From: Bacteroidota bacterium
GTDB taxonomy: Bacteria; Bacteroidota; Bacteroidia; UBA7662
Length of the DNA: 9,199 nucleotides
Assembly (NCBI GenBank): GCA_016868485.1
Contig: VGGT01000061.1
Span: 1-9,199, forward strand
Reading direction: 5' to 3'
In this document: positions 7,038-9,199 of the stretch, piece after piece
How positions within the stretch are numbered: the stretch's first letter is position 1
Layout of the letters: each line of letters opens with the position of its first letter
Notes under the pieces: model-generated
Seen by the model: the letters and a program-made list of their open reading frames with translations, nothing else
Told to the model about the DNA's origin: nothing
Databases searched by the model: none
Translations under genes and position numbers: made by a program

Positions 7038-7892
7038 TTAACCACGGACCATGGTAGAAATACGCGGTTTATTGAACAGCGTCTCATCACCTACCGCCTG
7101 AATGAGCCAATGAAAAGCAGTTGGGAGTACATTCTTCCATGTCGGCAAATCATGTCGCCCGCCCTCCACTTGTTGATAAATCACATCTTCGCCCTGTTTA
7201 TACCCCTTTTTAATCAATTCCGTAATCAAGTCCAATGTATCATCGATCGAGTCTATGATACCGTTCTGGTTGCGATCATTGCTTTCATCGTGGGTGCCCG
7301 CTTGCAGAAAAAATCTAGAGCCCATCCTGGGTGTACCCATTCGAATCATGCGGTGGGCTATACGGTCCTGATCGGTATAACCTTGGTCGAGGTCGCGGCT
7401 TCGCCACCAAAATGAACCCGATAAACTGGCCGAACCAGCGAAATACTCGGGATATTTCCAAGCCAGATCAAATGCTGTGAGTCCACCTAATGAACATCCC
7501 ACCACAAAACGGCGATCCGGAAGCGATGGGTAGCGCTCCACATGTTCCAACCAAGGCAATAATTCATCCACCACAAAATGCGCATGTTGATGGGCAATTG
7601 AACCCCGGCCCTTACTATCGGCCTCGCCGATTACACCATATTCCTGCAGTCTCTTACCAGCATGTATAGCCACCACCAGCGGCAGGCGACCAACGCCCAT
7701 TTTTATCAACTTTTCGGGTAATTCTTGCACTCCCAAACCCATCCAGTCCTGTCCGTCGAAAACAATGAACATAGGGTCTTCACGCTGAAATTGATTAGGC
7801 ACAAATAACTCCATGGAAACCACTCGTTCTAAATAGCTTGAGACCAAGCGCTTTCTCGTATGCTTCCAATGAAGGTTGGCATCATTCTTCAT
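7038..7892 (-). CDS. Alpha/beta-hydrolase esterase (putative esterase / IroE-Fes-like family)
   Basis: 284 residues, no signal peptide, so probably cytoplasmic. It has the PF00756-type layout: strand FIVFDGQDW at 42-50, VVAIHAGKRLQEYG at 73-86, nucleophile elbow GCSLGG at 132-137 with catalytic Ser134, FFLQAGTHDES at 194-204 with the probable catalytic acid D202 or a neighbour, and GGRHDLPTW at 244-252 with catalytic His247. Members hydrolyse esters of small molecules such as siderophores, formylglutathione or peptides; the substrate here is unknown. Residues 206-217 form an EF-hand-like loop (D206, N208, N210, G211, I213, D214, D217) directly after the catalytic-acid region. The ATG at 7892 is preceded by a five-codon mini-frame ATG AAA ATA GGC TGA at 7909-7895. 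The gene heads the minus-strand block and is divergent from the ATP-grasp gene, a pairing that may be functional. Confidence 0.93.
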   Translation of the reverse strand: MKNDANLHWKHTRKRLVSSYLERVVSMELFVPNQFQREDPMFIVFDGQDWMGLGVQELPEKLIKMGVGRLPLVVAIHAGKRLQEYGVIGEADSKGRGSIAHQHAHFVVDELLPWLEHVERYPSLPDRRFVVGCSLGGLTAFDLAWKYPEYFAGSASLSGSFWWRSRDLDQGYTDQDRIAHRMIRMGTPRMGSRFFLQAGTHDESNDRNQNGIIDSIDDTLDLITELIKKGYKQGEDVIYQQVEGGRHDLPTWKNVLPTAFHWLIQAVGDETLFNKPRISTMVRG

Positions 7893-7930
7893 GCTCAGCC
7901 TATTTTCATGAGGGTAAAAGTTGAGAAAAT

Positions 7931-8016
7931 TTCATCGCTTATTATTCATTGTATGCGTTGACCAAAAATACTGAATCTCTGCCATCCAAAAATCGTAAAA
8001 ATTAATATGCGATGAA
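7931..8016. promoter_or_regulatory. 16-bp inverted repeat in the divergent promoter region
   Basis: TTCATCGCTTATTATT at 7931-7946 and the reverse complement of ATTAATATGCGATGAA at 8001-8016 match at 14 of 16 positions, including an exact 8-bp core (TTCATCGC / GCGATGAA). One arm lies just downstream of the candidate minus-strand promoter box, the other just upstream of the candidate plus-strand box. The position fits a pair of operator sites shared by the two divergent transcripts. No regulator gene is visible in the window. Confidence 0.4.
7963..7970 (-). promoter_or_regulatory. Candidate -7 box for the esterase transcript
   Basis: The minus strand reads TATTTTTG here, matching the Bacteroidota -7 consensus TAnnTTTG. 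A TTTG that could serve as the -33 element lies 16 bp upstream at 7987-7990, a little closer than the usual spacing of about 19. It would give a leader of roughly 60-70 nt before the esterase ATG. Confidence 0.42.
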
Positions 8017-8031
8017 TTAACTAAAATAATT

Positions 8032-8039
8032 TACTTTTG
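8032..8039 (+). promoter_or_regulatory. Candidate -7 box for the ATP-grasp transcript
   Basis: TACTTTTG followed by C matches the Bacteroidota TAnnTTTG -7 consensus. No good -33 TTTG is seen at the expected distance, so the box stands alone. It would start the transcript about 80 nt before the ATG at 8125. A second, poorer box (TACTTTG) lies at 8047-8053. Confidence 0.42.
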
Positions 8040-8124
8040 CGCAACTTACTTTGACTGATATTTTTTATTCAATTGTTGAGTTTTAAACCTTTTTAACCAT
8101 ATAACAAATTATTAATAGTATTTC

Positions 8125-9199
8125 ATGAAAAAAATTGGCATTTTATTTGGACAGGAAAAAACATTTCCTAACGCATTAATTGATCGAATCAATTCCAAAA
8201 ATGTACCTGGAGTTACTGCAGAAGCAGTTTTGATGTATCATATAGAACAAGGGAAAGCATCAGAATATTCAGTTATTTTCGATCGAATTTCACAAGATGT
8301 TCCATTTTATCGTGCCTATTTAAAAAATGCAGCCCTACAAGGCACCCAAATCATCAACAATCCGTTTTGGTGGAGTGCCGATGAAAAGTTTTTTAATAAT
8401 TGTTTGGCCATTCGTTTGGGCGTTCCTGTTCCAAAAACGGTTTTACTTCCATCTAATCAACTTCCTCCCGATACCACCGAGGAGTCTTTTAGAAATCTTG
8501 GCTATCCATTGAATTGGGAGGCTATTACCGAGCACATCGGCTTTCCTGCCTACATGAAACCACACTCGGGTGGTGGCTGGAAACATGTTTATAAGGTCAA
8601 CAATTTAAACGAATTATTCGATCGACACAGAGAGGCTGGCTCGTTGGTCATGTTATTGCAAGAAGAAATTGTTTTTGAGGAATATTATAGGTGCTATTGC
8701 ATCGGCAGAAAATATGTATTGGTGATGCCGTATGAGCCCAGAAACCCGCATGAATTGCGCTACACCACGCAATTTAAACCGAGTGAACAAATGATTCAGT
8801 TGCTCACGGACTATGTCTTACGGCTCAATAATGGACTGGGATATGATTTTAATACGGTAGAATTTGCTGTTCGCGGTGGAATTCCATATGCCATTGATTT
8901 TTGTAACCCCGCCCCTGATGCAGATGTGCATTCTGTGGGCGCATCCAATTTTGAATGGGTCGTTGAACATGCCGCCCGATATGCTATAGAATGCGCCTTG
9001 GAGCACAGAACCGGCAAAAACAATATTACCTGGGGAAATTTTGTTATTCAATCGACTGAGCAATTTTTAGATAATAATCAGGCCTCCGGCAATAAGCAGC
9101 GTGGATTATCCAAAACACCGAAAGACGCAACGGGGCCTAAAACCAAAGGGGTCCAAAAATCTAAATCTGGCCCACAAAAATCTAAATCTGGCCCTTTGG
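8125..9199 (+). CDS. ATP-grasp ligase-like protein with basic repeat tail, 3' partial
   Basis: The frame opens at ATG 8125 (MKKIGILFGQEKTFP) and runs 358 codons to the window edge without a stop. Features of the ATP-grasp fold are visible in order: an N-terminal alpha/beta lead, NNPFWWSADEKFFNN at 78-92 and LGVPVPKT (pre-grasp end), the nucleotide-lysine segment YMKPHSGGGW with K145 and glycine loop 149-151, the adenine-hinge segment LLQEEIVFEEYYR at 177-189, R189 to Y193, then the metal site with E246 (VEFAV) and D258/N261 (DFCNPAPD). Such proteins form an amide, peptide or thioester bond through an acyl-phosphate using ATP; the carboxylate and amine substrates are unknown. From about residue 313 it changes to a Lys/Ser/Gly/Pro-rich low-complexity tail with the heptad QKSKSGP repeated twice at 344-357. 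It is divergent from the esterase with 232 bp between the starts. The first 300 bases look richer in A and T than the other genes. Confidence 0.9.
   Translation, partial: MKKIGILFGQEKTFPNALIDRINSKNVPGVTAEAVLMYHIEQGKASEYSVIFDRISQDVPFYRAYLKNAALQGTQIINNPFWWSADEKFFNNCLAIRLGVPVPKTVLLPSNQLPPDTTEESFRNLGYPLNWEAITEHIGFPAYMKPHSGGGWKHVYKVNNLNELFDRHREAGSLVMLLQEEIVFEEYYRCYCIGRKYVLVMPYEPRNPHELRYTTQFKPSEQMIQLLTDYVLRLNNGLGYDFNTVEFAVRGGIPYAIDFCNPAPDADVHSVGASNFEWVVEHAARYAIECALEHRTGKNNITWGNFVIQSTEQFLDNNQASGNKQRGLSKTPKDATGPKTKGVQKSKSGPQKSKSGPL
9154..9194 (+). repeat. 21-bp in-frame tandem repeat (QKSKSGP), running to the window edge
   Basis: A 20-base stretch, CAAAAATCTAAATCTGGCCC, occurs identically at 9154-9173 and 9175-9194, a 21-bp period that encodes QKSKSGP twice in the ATP-grasp tail. 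The array probably continues past the window end. A 21-bp period keeps the frame whatever the copy number. Confidence 0.85.

Larger units (their letters stand above)
1490..8625. repeat. Seven dispersed TCGATCGA palindromes
   Basis: The 8-bp palindrome TCGATCGA is at 1490-1497, 3112-3119, 4496-4503, 5072-5079, 7243-7250, 8279-8286 and 8618-8625. A random 9.2-kb sequence with equal base use would hold about 0.14 copies. All seven are inside coding regions, in different codon phases: as (F/V)-D-R four times, S-I-(D/E) twice and D-R-S once. Confidence 0.85.

Noticed and set aside
6669..7415. A 248-codon open frame on the plus strand across the 11-bp array
   Set aside because: It is antisense to the starts and ends of two well-supported genes, and its middle is only the translation of the 11-bp repeat (FDSFSTHFR-like units). 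It has no recognisable domain.
8069..8079. Small palindrome TCAATTGTTGA as an operator
   Set aside because: Four-base arms around a 3-bp centre in AT-rich DNA are expected by chance, and no second copy is present.

Overview
The window most likely comes from a member of the Bacteroidota. Three things point there: a large secreted-type protein built from Fibrobacter-succinogenes-major-paralogous (FISUMP) modules alternating with GG-x-I-x-SDGG fibronectin-like domains, promoter-like TAnnTTTG boxes, and start codons preceded by A-rich stretches instead of Shine-Dalgarno sites. Genus or species cannot be told from the sequence. No rRNA, tRNA, CRISPR array, transposase or integrase was found.

Layout: (i) 1-4559, plus strand: the 3' part of a multi-module FISUMP surface protein, followed after 11 bp by a 656-residue protein with a TerB-like region, a middle domain of uncertain (possibly PH-like) fold and a C-terminal CbbX/SpoVK-type AAA+ ATPase. 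(ii) 4579-7892, minus strand and convergent to the first block: an alpha/beta-hydrolase esterase, then a SAM-dependent methyltransferase, then a GT87-like polytopic membrane glycosyltransferase. The last two overlap by one base (TAATG). (iii) 7893-8124: a divergent intergenic region with two candidate promoters and a 16-bp inverted repeat. (iv) 8125-9199, plus strand: an ATP-grasp ligase that opens away from the esterase and runs off the window while entering a basic QKSKSGP repeat tail.

How the genes may work together (inference): the FISUMP protein and the AAA+ protein look co-transcribed, but the functional link is unknown. Methyltransferase plus GT87 suggests modification or assembly of a cell-surface glycan or lipid-linked sugar. 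The divergently transcribed esterase and ATP-grasp ligase resemble the small amide-ligase/hydrolase neighbourhoods thought to make or modify small peptides.

The least ordinary part is non-coding. The methyltransferase gene is flanked by two different tandem repeats. On its 5' side is a nine-unit 11-bp array with T-tracts phased at one DNA helical turn. In the transcript the array and its flank form a chain of tiny ATGA-overlapping reading frames that ends exactly on the methyltransferase start codon. On its 3' side is a 20-bp array that contains the N-terminal codons of the glycosyltransferase, in a period that is not a multiple of three. The palindrome TCGATCGA also occurs seven times in 9.2 kb, far above chance.
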